21,626 bases of DNA from a virus, in the IMG/VR virus record IMGVR_UViG_3300028891_000138, positions 1 through 21,626 of that record. One strand, 5' to 3'. The translations under genes were made by a program, and so were the position numbers. Position 1 is the first letter of the stretch, and the number at the start of each line of letters is the position of its first letter. Below, in pieces: positions 1 through 7,683 of the stretch. Under the pieces are notes generated by a model. The model saw only the letters and a program-made list of their open reading frames with translations. It did no database searches and had not been told where the DNA came from.

Positions 1-351
1 TTTTTGTGATAATTGAATGTTGTGTGTTTGTAATAGAAAATGTGTTGATTGTTGATTGTGAGAGTTGTTGTTTGTGAAGTTGAGTTTGTGAAATTGTGAA
101 TGAGTGAAAGTTGAGTATGAAGAAAGTTAGATGTGTTGATTGTTTGGGTTGTTGAGAGTTGTTAATGTAGAAATTTGTGTATGTTTGAATGTTGATTTGT
201 TTGAGGTTGAGAGTGTTTGAATGTTGATGTGTTGATTTGTTAATTGGTTGATTGTTGAAAGTGTGAGAGTTGAGATTGAGTGAGTTGTTGAGATGTGTAA
301 TTTGTGATATGTTGTGTTGTTAATGTGTTTGTAGTTGAATGTGTATTTTTA
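1..351. other. Cytosine-free, gene-less tract
   Basis: The + strand has no C at all from base 1 to base 351; the first C is at 352. The tract is built from short G/T/A words such as TGTTGATT, GTTGA and GAGAGTTGTTG and is only loosely repetitive. GGG occurs once, so it is not a G-quadruplex array. No open frame over 60 codons lies fully inside it and none looks coding. It begins at or before the window edge, so its true length is unknown. Strand composition flips just after it, where the + strand becomes C-rich. Its position upstream of the terminase genes fits a cis-acting region for packaging or replication, but that is inference. Confidence 0.9.
182..228. repeat. 15-bp direct repeat pair in the C-free tract
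   Basis: The word TGTTTGAATGTTGAT occurs exactly at 182-196 and again at 214-228, 32 bases apart. It is the longest exact repeat I noticed inside the C-free tract. Given the three-letter composition it may reflect low complexity rather than a functional iteron. Confidence 0.6.
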
Positions 352-403
352 CGAAAATGTCAAAATTAAAACACGCCTTTTGTGGAGCAGTCACCCACAC
401 CAC

Positions 404-459
404 ACGTCTCACATCTCATCTCACACGTCTCAGGTCTCACGTCTCACATCTCACGTCTC
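404..459. repeat. Heptameric ACGTCTC/ACATCTC tandem repeat
   Basis: Eight 7-base units lie head to tail: ACGTCTC, ACATCTC, a shifted ATCTCAC unit, then ACGTCTC, AGGTCTC, ACGTCTC, ACATCTC and ACGTCTC. The opposite strand reads GAGACGT/GAGATGT. An open frame with a GTG start at 382 crosses it, but the translation is low-complexity (HVS/HIS/LTS) and unlike the terminase that follows. The array is therefore most likely non-coding, and its place upstream of the small terminase gene would suit a terminase or regulator binding site. Confidence 0.75.
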
Positions 460-510
460 GCCAAACATTGTCTATGGCTATCATTATGTTTATCCAACCT
501 GGCTTCAACC

Positions 511-519
511 ACATATACA
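511..519 (+). promoter_or_regulatory. Candidate TATA box upstream of small terminase
   Basis: The sequence ACATATACA is a plausible archaeal TATA element. It would place transcription start near 541-543, a few bases upstream of the GGAGG at 545-549 and the TTG at 550. No BRE is clear. Weak evidence on its own. Confidence 0.3.
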
Positions 520-549
520 GTCACCTGCCAACTCTCTCACGGATGGAGG

Positions 550-996
550 TTGCCTTGTAAAATCTGCGAGCACCCAAAGGGCGACTATTACACACGTTTA
601 GTCCTGCTTGGAAGAATGACACTTGCAGAGGCAGCTGCCAAGCTTGGCGTATCAGACAAGATGCTTTGGTACCACATCAAGAACCACGTGAAAGCTGAGC
701 CAGAAGAGCTGCCTGACGACTTGCAGGAGTGTCTCCAATACATGCTCGACAAGCTCAAAGTCAAGTTCAGGGAGCTCATGCTTCTTCCCACAGACCACAC
801 TTCAATCAGGTCGATAGCGGCTCTCGTAAAGGAGATGCGTGGCTTGATAATGGACTTGGCCAAACTCCAGAAGAAGATTTCGACTGCGCCTTCTGTTAAT
901 GTCACAGTTATGACCAAGTTAGAGACTGGCATACTGACTCTCCTCTGCCCTGAGTGCAAACAGAAAGTCTTGTCTTACCTGGAGGCTGAGTCATGA
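550..996 (+). CDS. Small terminase subunit-like DNA-binding protein
   Basis: Probable small terminase (148 residues from TTG 550), which would recognise the packaging site and load the large subunit. The N-terminus holds a CKIC-HP motif followed by a helix-turn-helix (AEAAAKLGVSDKMLWYHIKN, about residues 25-45), an arrangement common in small terminases. The middle is helical and a CPEC pair lies near the C-terminus, so a zinc-binding role is possible. The start is uncertain: TTG 550 puts the CxxC motif at the very N-terminus, but GGAGG abuts it with no spacer. The alternative GTG at 382 would add 56 residues encoded by the heptamer repeat and looks wrong. It overlaps the large terminase by four bases (ATGA), as expected for the pair. 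Confidence 0.72.
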   Translation: MPCKICEHPKGDYYTRLVLLGRMTLAEAAAKLGVSDKMLWYHIKNHVKAEPEELPDDLQECLQYMLDKLKVKFRELMLLPTDHTSIRSIAALVKEMRGLIMDLAKLQKKISTAPSVNVTVMTKLETGILTLLCPECKQKVLSYLEAES

Positions 997-2393
997 ACTG
1001 GGAGACGGCTTCTCCAAAAGAGAGGCTACGTGAAATCTTGAAAGCCCAACTCGACCCACTCTACTTCCAAAAGCCACACTTCCTCAACATCGAGTTGTTT
1101 CCTGTCTCGAAGAAAATTGTCACAGACTTCTACAATGGAGACTACAACGAGCTTGTCTTAGTGGCTGGGATGAGAAGTGGCAAGACGACTCTCCTCAGCT
1201 TCTTCGCAGCTTACGAAACGTTTCTGTACTTGACTCAAGACTACATTGCAAAGTACGGCCTTGCAAGAGGCACTCCAGTCTTTGGTTTGTTGGCCGCAGC
1301 CAAAGAAGAACAAGCCAAAGACACTGTCTTGGCTTCTTTCAAAGCACGCCTCCACAACAGCCCCTTCTTCGAGTGGTTCGGCTACTTGGAGCGAAGCGAC
1401 TACATCTTCTTCCCTGAGAAGAACTTTATGGTGAGGGCTGTCTCCTCTTCCAGCGCCACAGAGGTTGGCCGTACAGCCAAGTTCGTCTGCATAGACGAGA
1501 TGTCGAGGCTTGAAGAAACTGAAGGCCCAAGAGGTGGCCTCGAAGTTTATCGAGCCCTAACTAAGGCCACCAGAACATTCAAAGAAGAGGGTCACAGGTT
1601 CATCGTTGGCTCGCCTCGCCACACAGCTGACATCTTGATGAAGCTGTTTCGAAACGCCAGTTCCAAGACACTCACAGTTAAATACGCTACATGGGAGATG
1701 AACCCCAACATTTCGTTTGACGACTTGAAAGATGAGTTTGAGAGGGACCCGCTTGGTGCCTGGCGTGACTATGGCGCCGACCCTCAGGTGACAGTTCAAG
1801 TCTACTTCAGAGACCCCAGTCTGCTCAGAATGGAAGACTCTCCAAACATAATCGAGATGATTAGAGACGGCATTCCAGTTGAGCCTGAGCCTGTCGACTA
1901 TGTCTTGGCAGGCGACCCTGCTCTCAAACACGATGCGTTTGGGCTCTGCGTGGCTCACATGGAAGACGATGTGTTTATCGTCGATGGTGTGGCTCAAATC
2001 AAGCCAGAGAAAGAAATCAATCCATACGAGATTAAGGAGCTCATCTTGAAGATTGTCGAGACGCTTGGCATCAAGCACGTCGTCTTCGATACTTGGCACT
2101 TCGCTGAGCTTCAAAAAGAACTTGAAATCAGAGGAGTGCACGTTTACAACCATATTGTACGCCGGCCAGACTACGACCGCCTTAAAGAGTACCTGTACAA
2201 CAAGAAGGCTGTTCTCATCGAGCATCCAGTTTTGAGGAGAGAGCTTGAGCAGCTTATCATAAAGCCTTCGGGTAAGATTGACCATCCAAGAGGAGGCTCG
2301 AAAGACGTTGCCGATGCAGTTGTGAATGCATTGTGGCTGGCAACCTCCATCCCCAAAGAGAGGGTTTGTTTTGGTTTGGTGAGAGGTGTGTAG
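993..2393 (+). CDS. terL: Terminase large subunit (packaging ATPase-nuclease)
   Basis: Motor that pumps DNA into the procapsid and cuts concatemers. In 466 residues it has a Walker A motif GMRSGKT (about 59-65), a Walker B FVCIDEM (164-170, D168 and E169), and a C-terminal RNase H-like nuclease with acidic positions in AGDPA (D308), VFDTWH (D366) and SKDVADAV (D438, D441). Length and motif order match complete large terminases of tailed viruses. The ATG overlaps the stop of the small terminase and has a GGAGG about seven bases upstream. The portal follows directly, the usual packaging order. A 348-codon open frame on the opposite strand is a shadow of this gene. Confidence 0.96.
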   Translation: MNWETASPKERLREILKAQLDPLYFQKPHFLNIELFPVSKKIVTDFYNGDYNELVLVAGMRSGKTTLLSFFAAYETFLYLTQDYIAKYGLARGTPVFGLLAAAKEEQAKDTVLASFKARLHNSPFFEWFGYLERSDYIFFPEKNFMVRAVSSSSATEVGRTAKFVCIDEMSRLEETEGPRGGLEVYRALTKATRTFKEEGHRFIVGSPRHTADILMKLFRNASSKTLTVKYATWEMNPNISFDDLKDEFERDPLGAWRDYGADPQVTVQVYFRDPSLLRMEDSPNIIEMIRDGIPVEPEPVDYVLAGDPALKHDAFGLCVAHMEDDVFIVDGVAQIKPEKEINPYEIKELILKIVETLGIKHVVFDTWHFAELQKELEIRGVHVYNHIVRRPDYDRLKEYLYNKKAVLIEHPVLRRELEQLIIKPSGKIDHPRGGSKDVADAVVNALWLATSIPKERVCFGLVRGV

Positions 2394-2394
2394 C

Positions 2395-2586
2395 ATGTCT
2401 GAGAAGAAAGTCAAGTTGGGTGCACCCGTCATCGTGTTTCCAGTGGCTGAGGAACTGCGTTTATTTGCAAGGGATTGGAAGTCAGCTTTCAGACGTGCTC
2501 GGAACAGATATGAGCTGTACAGAGACTTGGTGAGACTCGACCCAGAGTTGTGGGGTGCAGTAAAAATTCCATCCAGACTCGGGTAA
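2395..2586 (+). CDS. Portal protein, N-terminal fragment (frame 1 of split gene)
   Basis: Encodes 63 residues ending at TAA 2586. The helical stretch RARNRYELYRDL followed by DPELWGAV looks like the first helices of a portal protein, which ordinarily continue into a longer chain. The portal body starts two bases later in the +1 frame. That +1 frame is open from 2564, just after a TAA at 2561-2563, so the two frames can only be joined between 2564 and 2586. A run of five A (2562-2566) lies at the start of this interval: after GTA AAA, a +1 slip re-pairs AAA perfectly and continues TTC CAT. The joined chain would be about 383 residues. Whether the shift is programmed, a mutation or a base error cannot be told here. 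A GTG nine bases upstream of the ATG is an alternative start. Confidence 0.6.
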   Translation: MSEKKVKLGAPVIVFPVAEELRLFARDWKSAFRRARNRYELYRDLVRLDPELWGAVKIPSRLG

Positions 2587-2587
2587 G

Positions 2588-3547
2588 ATGGAGACAGACC
2601 CAATTCAAGTCGTCAACTACTATGTCTTGAATGAAGGCTACGACCAGCAGCAAGTCTTCAAGGCGTCTGAGTGCGTCCACTTCAACTGGGGCAGAATAGA
2701 GTTAGTCGATGACATTCTTGGCAGGAGGACGCTTGGAGTCTGGAATGTTTCTCCACTTGAGCCTCTGCGCGCCAAGCTTTTATGGAAGCACGTTATCCTG
2801 TTGAATGACATGCTTTGGAGAAGCGTAAACGTGCCTCGTCGACACCACAAGTTGCCAAGTGAGCCTTTCGACCCAGACAAGTTCAGTGGCAAGACTCGTG
2901 AAGAGCGTCTCGAGAAGGCGAGGGCCGCTGCAGTCAAAGCCTTAGAGGAGTACGCTAGTCAACTCAAACTCCATGAAGTTGAACGTGACTTCATCACGTT
3001 AGACGATGTTGAGATTGAGATTGTCGAGCCGAAATTGAAGTGGACTGACCCGAATGAGCTCCTTCAGCAGATAGACGAGTCGATTTATGCGGCAATTGGC
3101 GTGCCAAGAAGTGCCGTGTCTGGCCTGCGTGGAGGCACATTTGCAACTGAGTTGGTAGTCAGCTCCTACTTCTTCCACAGAGCACGTCACCTCGCACACC
3201 TCATAGGACAGAAGCTGATTGAAGTGGCCATCATGCACCTCGAGTCTAAGATTGGCCTCGACTTCGTCGACTTGTACGACTTGATTTCAGTCGATGTTTA
3301 CACAGAGCTGTTCTTGAGGGAGCAGGCGAGGACTGTTGCGATATTGTCTCAGCTGGGCATCTTCTCGAAGAGCGAGTTGAGGGCCATGCTTGGCTTCTCG
3401 CCTCAAGTGCCAGAAGAGCTGCTTGAAGAGACTCTACACGGAGGCACTGTTCGCAGTCCAGGGCAAATTCTCGCATCGGAGGTTAGGCGTACACAGCCTG
3501 AGCGTCCCGAGACTCCTCAGTCGAAGGAGGCGAGGCAGAAGACATGA
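2588..3547 (+). CDS. Portal protein, main body
   Basis: Portal of the capsid vertex, a ring through which DNA enters and to which the neck attaches. Seen here: SECVHFNWGR (about residues 28-37), like the HF motif before the portal stem; a GVWNVSPLEPLRAK segment; and the helix pair with DESIYAAIGVPRSAVSG (around 158-174) followed by ATELVVSSYFFHRAR, typical of HK97/SPP1-like portals. At 319 residues it lacks the N-terminal helices, which are found in the preceding 63-codon frame. Even when joined, the usual stretch of roughly a hundred residues between the first helices and the HF motif seems short or missing, so an internal deletion is possible. The ATG at 2588 has no good ribosome-binding site, which fits expression by frameshift or a damaged gene. 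Confidence 0.85.
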   Translation: METDPIQVVNYYVLNEGYDQQQVFKASECVHFNWGRIELVDDILGRRTLGVWNVSPLEPLRAKLLWKHVILLNDMLWRSVNVPRRHHKLPSEPFDPDKFSGKTREERLEKARAAAVKALEEYASQLKLHEVERDFITLDDVEIEIVEPKLKWTDPNELLQQIDESIYAAIGVPRSAVSGLRGGTFATELVVSSYFFHRARHLAHLIGQKLIEVAIMHLESKIGLDFVDLYDLISVDVYTELFLREQARTVAILSQLGIFSKSELRAMLGFSPQVPEELLEETLHGGTVRSPGQILASEVRRTQPERPETPQSKEARQKT

Positions 3548-3570
3548 AGTGGCTGGCTATAAGATTGTCT

Positions 3571-3579
3571 ATAGTATAT
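3571..3579 (+). promoter_or_regulatory. Candidate TATA box before the MBL gene
   Basis: ATAGTATAT lies in the 61-base gap between portal and MBL genes and would place a start of transcription near 3602-3605, just before ATG 3609. A GGGTGGTAAG ribosome-binding sequence (3597-3606) is also present, so the start does not depend on this promoter. Confidence 0.35.
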
Positions 3580-3608
3580 CCCTCCAGCGTCCATGTGGGT
3601 GGTAAGCC

Positions 3609-4700
3609 ATGAAGCTTACATTTCTTGGCACGAAAGGCGACATCGAAGAGTCTGAGTGGAACCACGAGAAGAACGCCTCGCTTCTCATCGAATACAAGAA
3701 GAAGCGATACTTGATTGACTTTGGCAAAGCTTTTACAAGAGGTGACTTTCAACGTATCAAGCCTGACTACATCTTGCTCACTCACGCCCATGAAGACCAT
3801 ATCGGTGGGCTTGCCAAGCTCAAGCCTGAAGACTTGAAGGATGTCATCGTCCACTGCTCCAAGACTTGCTGGGAAGGCCCTCAAGACGTCAAAGAGCCAT
3901 ACAAGGCCAAAGACATTGAGGCTCTCCAGTCTGCCAAGGTACACTTATTCGACCGTATCTTGAAGAAGCGACACAAGATGGGCGACATCTACTACGTTCC
4001 TGTTCCTTGCTGGCACAGCGTTAAAGCCCCTGCAAACGTGTTTGTCTTGTACGTGGGCGGCAAGAAGATAGTCTATGCACCTGACGTCCTCCACATCAAC
4101 AAGCAAGAGATAGTTCACTTGAGAGACGCTGACCTCTACATCGGCGATGGCTCTTCCCTCGACAGAGACCTTGTGCGTAAACCCAAGAACTACAAGTATC
4201 CTCAAGTAAGAGTTGGTCACGCAAGCATCAAAACTCAGCTTCGTTGGCTTCAAGACCTTGGCATTAAGCAGGCAATCTTCACTCACTTTGGCTCATGGGC
4301 TTTGAAGATGCGCGAGCAAGAATTACGTTCTAAGCTTCTCAAGCTTGGCAAAGAGTATGGAGTTAAGGTCTGGGCTGCTCAAGATGGCACTACAGTTACA
4401 TTCGAGGATGACAAGCCAGTTGTGAGGCTCGAAGCCTTGACTCTTCCAGGCATCTACTTGGTTCCTCCTCACGGTCAACTCATTGCAGAAGGCAAGAAGA
4501 CGCTCATCGTCAAATCCAAGAAATTCATGAAGTATGTTGGACGGCCTCTCTACCTCGTCAGTGGCGACAAAGTCTATGGCATCATCGTCTTGAAGCCGCC
4601 TCGAGGCCCATACGACGCTGACCGTATCCGCACTGCCATGAGAGACAAACACCAGATATCTGACGACTCGACATCGAGACTTTCGACCCATCTGAGTTGA
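3609..4700 (+). CDS. Metallo-beta-lactamase-fold hydrolase with ASCH-like C-terminus
   Basis: Probable metal-dependent hydrolase, likely acting on nucleic acid given its partner gene. Residues 1-265 are an MBL fold: THAHEDHIGG carries the HxHxDH motif (H59, H61, D63, H64), with further candidate ligands H136 (PCWHS), D159 (YAPDV) and H226 (FTHFG). All the metal-binding positions of an active enzyme seem present. Residues about 278-330 (PGIYLVPPHGQLIAEGKKTL through YGIIVL) resemble an ASCH domain, a fold often linked to RNA or nucleotide binding. The last 15 residues look unrelated to either. The +2 frame is open there from 4664 and reads DIETFDPSELNDEQLVHYW, which suggests the ligase or a MBL-ligase fusion once extended upstream. 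Its stop overlaps the ligase TTG start (TTGA). Fold confident; substrate unknown. Confidence 0.82.
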   Translation: MKLTFLGTKGDIEESEWNHEKNASLLIEYKKKRYLIDFGKAFTRGDFQRIKPDYILLTHAHEDHIGGLAKLKPEDLKDVIVHCSKTCWEGPQDVKEPYKAKDIEALQSAKVHLFDRILKKRHKMGDIYYVPVPCWHSVKAPANVFVLYVGGKKIVYAPDVLHINKQEIVHLRDADLYIGDGSSLDRDLVRKPKNYKYPQVRVGHASIKTQLRWLQDLGIKQAIFTHFGSWALKMREQELRSKLLKLGKEYGVKVWAAQDGTTVTFEDDKPVVRLEALTLPGIYLVPPHGQLIAEGKKTLIVKSKKFMKYVGRPLYLVSGDKVYGIIVLKPPRGPYDADRIRTAMRDKHQISDDSTSRLSTHLS

Positions 4701-7636
4701 ACGATGAGCAGCTGGTTCACTACTGGGCTAAATGCGCTGCCTGGCTCAACAAGGCCAAGGAAGGCCATCTCAAGTGGAGTGTCGACGAGGTTCTTCAGAT
4801 TGCATACAAGGTTTATCGTGAGATGATAGGCCGTGGCATCCACCCATCTCCAGACACGCCTCTCTACAAAGCCTTGTCGAAGAAGTTCCACCTGGAAAGA
4901 GACTTGGATTTGGCTCCTGTACACTCGTTTAGACCTGAGTCAGAAAAGGGCGAGCCAATCAAGCTTGACGATGTGCTTCCACTGTTCAAGCCATTCTACT
5001 TGAAGAGGCCGTTCATACTGCTTGTTGGAGGCCTCGTCGAGCATGGAGAGACGAGAGGCGACATCGATGTCTTGATACTGTTTCCACAGCGTATTCCACA
5101 GAGAGACGTGCCACTTGAGTTCAGGCTCGGCCGCATGCTCCCAGCAGAACTTTCAAGCAGACTACACTTCTTGTATGGCGATTATGGTGGCCCATTCACA
5201 GACTACGTTGAGCTGTACGACTTGCTTGTCATTCCATCGAAGTATAGACGCAAAGTCGACATGGAAGACTTGCTTGGCTTCTTGGAAACACACTACCACC
5301 TGAGTAAAGAGATGCCAGAGGAAGCCAAGAGAGCTGCTCTCGTCACTCGAGAGGAAGACAAGATTAAGCTCTTCAGGTTCTTCTTGTTTGCGAAGCCACA
5401 GATTGGTCACAGGCCTGGCGTAGCCTACTCATTAGACGAGCTCAAGCTTCTCGTCGACGAGTTTCCAGTTCACGTCGAGAAGAAGTACGATGGTGTCGTC
5501 TTGCAAATTCACAAGGATGGCAAGAAAGTGAAGGTCTTCACTGAGAGAGGATTCGACGTTACAAAGCGTCTGCCAGGCCTTGTCGAGGAAATTCAGTCTT
5601 GGAAGTATCCTGAGAAGTGCATTCTGCTTGCTGACACAGAGAAATGGACTAAGAGTGGCGAATACATCGGCAGAGAAGAAGTGGCAGCCTACCTCATGGC
5701 TAAGACGCCTCCAGACGACACGGGCATCGTTGCCAACGTGTTTGACATCGTTTACTTCTTTGACCCAGACCTTGTCAAGCATGACTTGAATTGTCAGATA
5801 GGCGACTTGCACCATGAGCCATACAGCGTTCGAAGACGATACTTGGAGCTGTTGCCAATCAAGCAGTCTGTCATCGATGCTCCCTCAATTGACACTCACT
5901 TCAACGTTGCTCCTTCATGGGTTGCCAATGATGCAGACGAGATGATTAAACTTGTCAAGAAAGTCTCCAAAGCCAAGGCATCTGAGGGTGCCGTCATCAA
6001 GTATGCAGGCTCTGAGTATCCTCTGACTGGCGCTTGCTATCACTGGTGGAAGTACAAGAAAGTAGCTACTGCCCACGCCATCATCCTCGAAGTGCATCCA
6101 ACTAAGAAGAAGGGCATCTATCGATACACGATTGGCTTCAAGATTCCCAAGGGCTGGGAAGCAGCTGAAACCTTCAAGCTGGGCGATGAAGAGTACATGG
6201 TTGCTGGCAAGACTATGAACTACAAGGGAAAGCTTAAGCCTGGCACCATTGTCGAGGTTGTGTTTGAAGAGCTGTTCTACTACTTTGACGAGAAGACTGG
6301 CAAGAAGCAAGTCAGGGTTTACCTTTGCCAGATTGTGGGTGTGCGTCCAGAGCAGAATGTGCCAGACACTGCCGAGGAAGTTATGTTAATTGCAAACCAA
6401 GTCGGTGTTCTTCGCCGTAAGACAGTTGAGCTCGAAGAAATCGAAGAAGAGGACATCTTGATTAGGCCAGTGGACGACAAGCCTCGTCAATTCGTCTTGC
6501 AGATACATTGGCGAGGCAAGGGAGCGCATGGAGACCTTCGTTGGGAGCGTGTGCCTGGAGGCAGGATTCTCGATGGCTTCACAATCGCTCTCATGAAGAA
6601 GGGCGTGGCCAAAGAAGACGTCGAAACTCTCGAGCAAGCCAAGAAGCTGTCTGTCTGGGAGAACATGAAGATTAAGCCCGACCCGTCTCCAGTCAGAGTG
6701 TTTGCAGCTGAGAAAGCTCCCGAGCCAAGAGAGTGGCTGACATACGAAGGCGTTGTGCCTCCAGGCTCTGTTGGAGCCACTCGATACGAGCCAGGTGTCT
6801 TCTACATCTTCGATAAAGGCAAGCTGTACCTTGGAGTTCAGTTTCCATGGTTTAGAGAGCTCTTCATCGAAGGCAAGGAGCTCAAGGGCAGGTGGGTTCT
6901 ACGTCTCATTCCGAGGAGAAAGCCTGCCACGGCCAAGACAGCCTTCCTCTGGCTATTCGGCAAGCCTAAAGACCAGACACCATACGTGCTTAGCAGACGT
7001 GCAGTCAAGAAGAGGTTTGTGCCTCCACAAGGCGTGTCTCTACTGCCTCCAGACATCAAGAAGAAAATCCCAAAAGAGTTCCAGTACTGGAGATTCAAAG
7101 ACGAAGAGAAGCGTCTCGAAGTCAGAGATGCTCTTGTCGAGGCAATCAAGAAGGGCAGAGTCAGGCTGTCTTCGTTTGTCGTTAAGCCAGTCGAAAACGT
7201 TCCATTCGTACTGCAGAGACACTGGTGGGTTAAGAGGCCTCTCATCAGAGCTGGGCCCACAGCCATTCACTGGGACTTACGCATCGAGAATGTAAAGGAA
7301 GGCCCTTACCTGCACTTCGTCTGCTACGACGACCCACTTGAAAACGAGTCTCTGGCAGCCTACTTGAAGCCCTGCCCAGACCACGAGTGGATGAAGAAAG
7401 GCCTCAAGAAGGCAGAGACCATTCCTCCTGGTACTCCTGGAAATCCAACCAAAGACACGCCTGCTTACATCTTAGTCACCGACAAAGGCAAGTGCTCCAT
7501 CATCACCGCTTCTGACACATTTCTGCGAATTCAGTTCCACAGCGGCAAGATGAAGGGGCTTTGGACTGCTATCCGCGAAGACCCCAATTCCGACATTTGG
7601 CTTCTGTCCAGAGCCGAAATGCCTCAACCGAAGTGA
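4697..7636 (+). CDS. ATP-dependent DNA ligase with NTase-like domain and two LigD-type phosphoesterase domains
   Basis: Large DNA end-processing and joining protein (979 residues). In order: an N-terminal region with a nucleotidyltransferase-like signature LLVGGLVEHGETRGDIDVLI (108-127); an ATP-dependent ligase core with motif I KYDG (K263 the adenylated lysine), motif III region ILLADTE (309-315), FDIVYFF (349-355), motif IV EGAVIK (430-435) and motif V WWKYKK (450-455); an OB-like domain to about 555; a first 3'-phosphoesterase domain (about 597-742; H604, H611, D613, R615, with YEGVVPPGSVGA at 683-694); and a second (about 836-975; H842, H858, D860, R862). LigD normally has one such domain plus a primase-polymerase, absent here. 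The TTG start overlaps the MBL stop and lacks a ribosome-binding site, implying translational coupling. Domain calls are strong except the NTase, which is tentative; the biological role is unknown. Confidence 0.88.
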   Translation: MNDEQLVHYWAKCAAWLNKAKEGHLKWSVDEVLQIAYKVYREMIGRGIHPSPDTPLYKALSKKFHLERDLDLAPVHSFRPESEKGEPIKLDDVLPLFKPFYLKRPFILLVGGLVEHGETRGDIDVLILFPQRIPQRDVPLEFRLGRMLPAELSSRLHFLYGDYGGPFTDYVELYDLLVIPSKYRRKVDMEDLLGFLETHYHLSKEMPEEAKRAALVTREEDKIKLFRFFLFAKPQIGHRPGVAYSLDELKLLVDEFPVHVEKKYDGVVLQIHKDGKKVKVFTERGFDVTKRLPGLVEEIQSWKYPEKCILLADTEKWTKSGEYIGREEVAAYLMAKTPPDDTGIVANVFDIVYFFDPDLVKHDLNCQIGDLHHEPYSVRRRYLELLPIKQSVIDAPSIDTHFNVAPSWVANDADEMIKLVKKVSKAKASEGAVIKYAGSEYPLTGACYHWWKYKKVATAHAIILEVHPTKKKGIYRYTIGFKIPKGWEAAETFKLGDEEYMVAGKTMNYKGKLKPGTIVEVVFEELFYYFDEKTGKKQVRVYLCQIVGVRPEQNVPDTAEEVMLIANQVGVLRRKTVELEEIEEEDILIRPVDDKPRQFVLQIHWRGKGAHGDLRWERVPGGRILDGFTIALMKKGVAKEDVETLEQAKKLSVWENMKIKPDPSPVRVFAAEKAPEPREWLTYEGVVPPGSVGATRYEPGVFYIFDKGKLYLGVQFPWFRELFIEGKELKGRWVLRLIPRRKPATAKTAFLWLFGKPKDQTPYVLSRRAVKKRFVPPQGVSLLPPDIKKKIPKEFQYWRFKDEEKRLEVRDALVEAIKKGRVRLSSFVVKPVENVPFVLQRHWWVKRPLIRAGPTAIHWDLRIENVKEGPYLHFVCYDDPLENESLAAYLKPCPDHEWMKKGLKKAETIPPGTPGNPTKDTPAYILVTDKGKCSIITASDTFLRIQFHSGKMKGLWTAIREDPNSDIWLLSRAEMPQPK

Positions 7637-7638
7637 CG

Positions 7639-7661
7639 CTTTCTTCTTCTTTCTTTTCTTT
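7639..7661 (+). terminator. Pyrimidine-rich terminator-like tract
   Basis: Three bases after the ligase stop there is a tract of only C and T, mostly T, without an obvious hairpin. Such tracts end transcription in archaea, and a new promoter follows directly. Confidence 0.5.
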
Positions 7662-7683
7662 GAATTCCAGCGTTTCTTCAGTC

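Noticed and set aside
1-351. G-quadruplex or telomere-like repeat
   Set aside because: GGG occurs only once and no fixed short unit is repeated; the defining feature is absence of C.
404-459. CRISPR array
   Set aside because: Units are only 7 bases and directly joined without spacers.
382-549. N-terminal extension of the small terminase from GTG 382
   Set aside because: It would be encoded by the heptamer repeat and gives low-complexity sequence; the conserved-looking protein starts at the CxxC motif after 550.
1557-2603. 348-codon open frame on the - strand
   Set aside because: It lies wholly opposite the large terminase, whose motifs are intact; its product has no recognisable domain. 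It arises because the sense gene rarely uses codons that make antisense stops.
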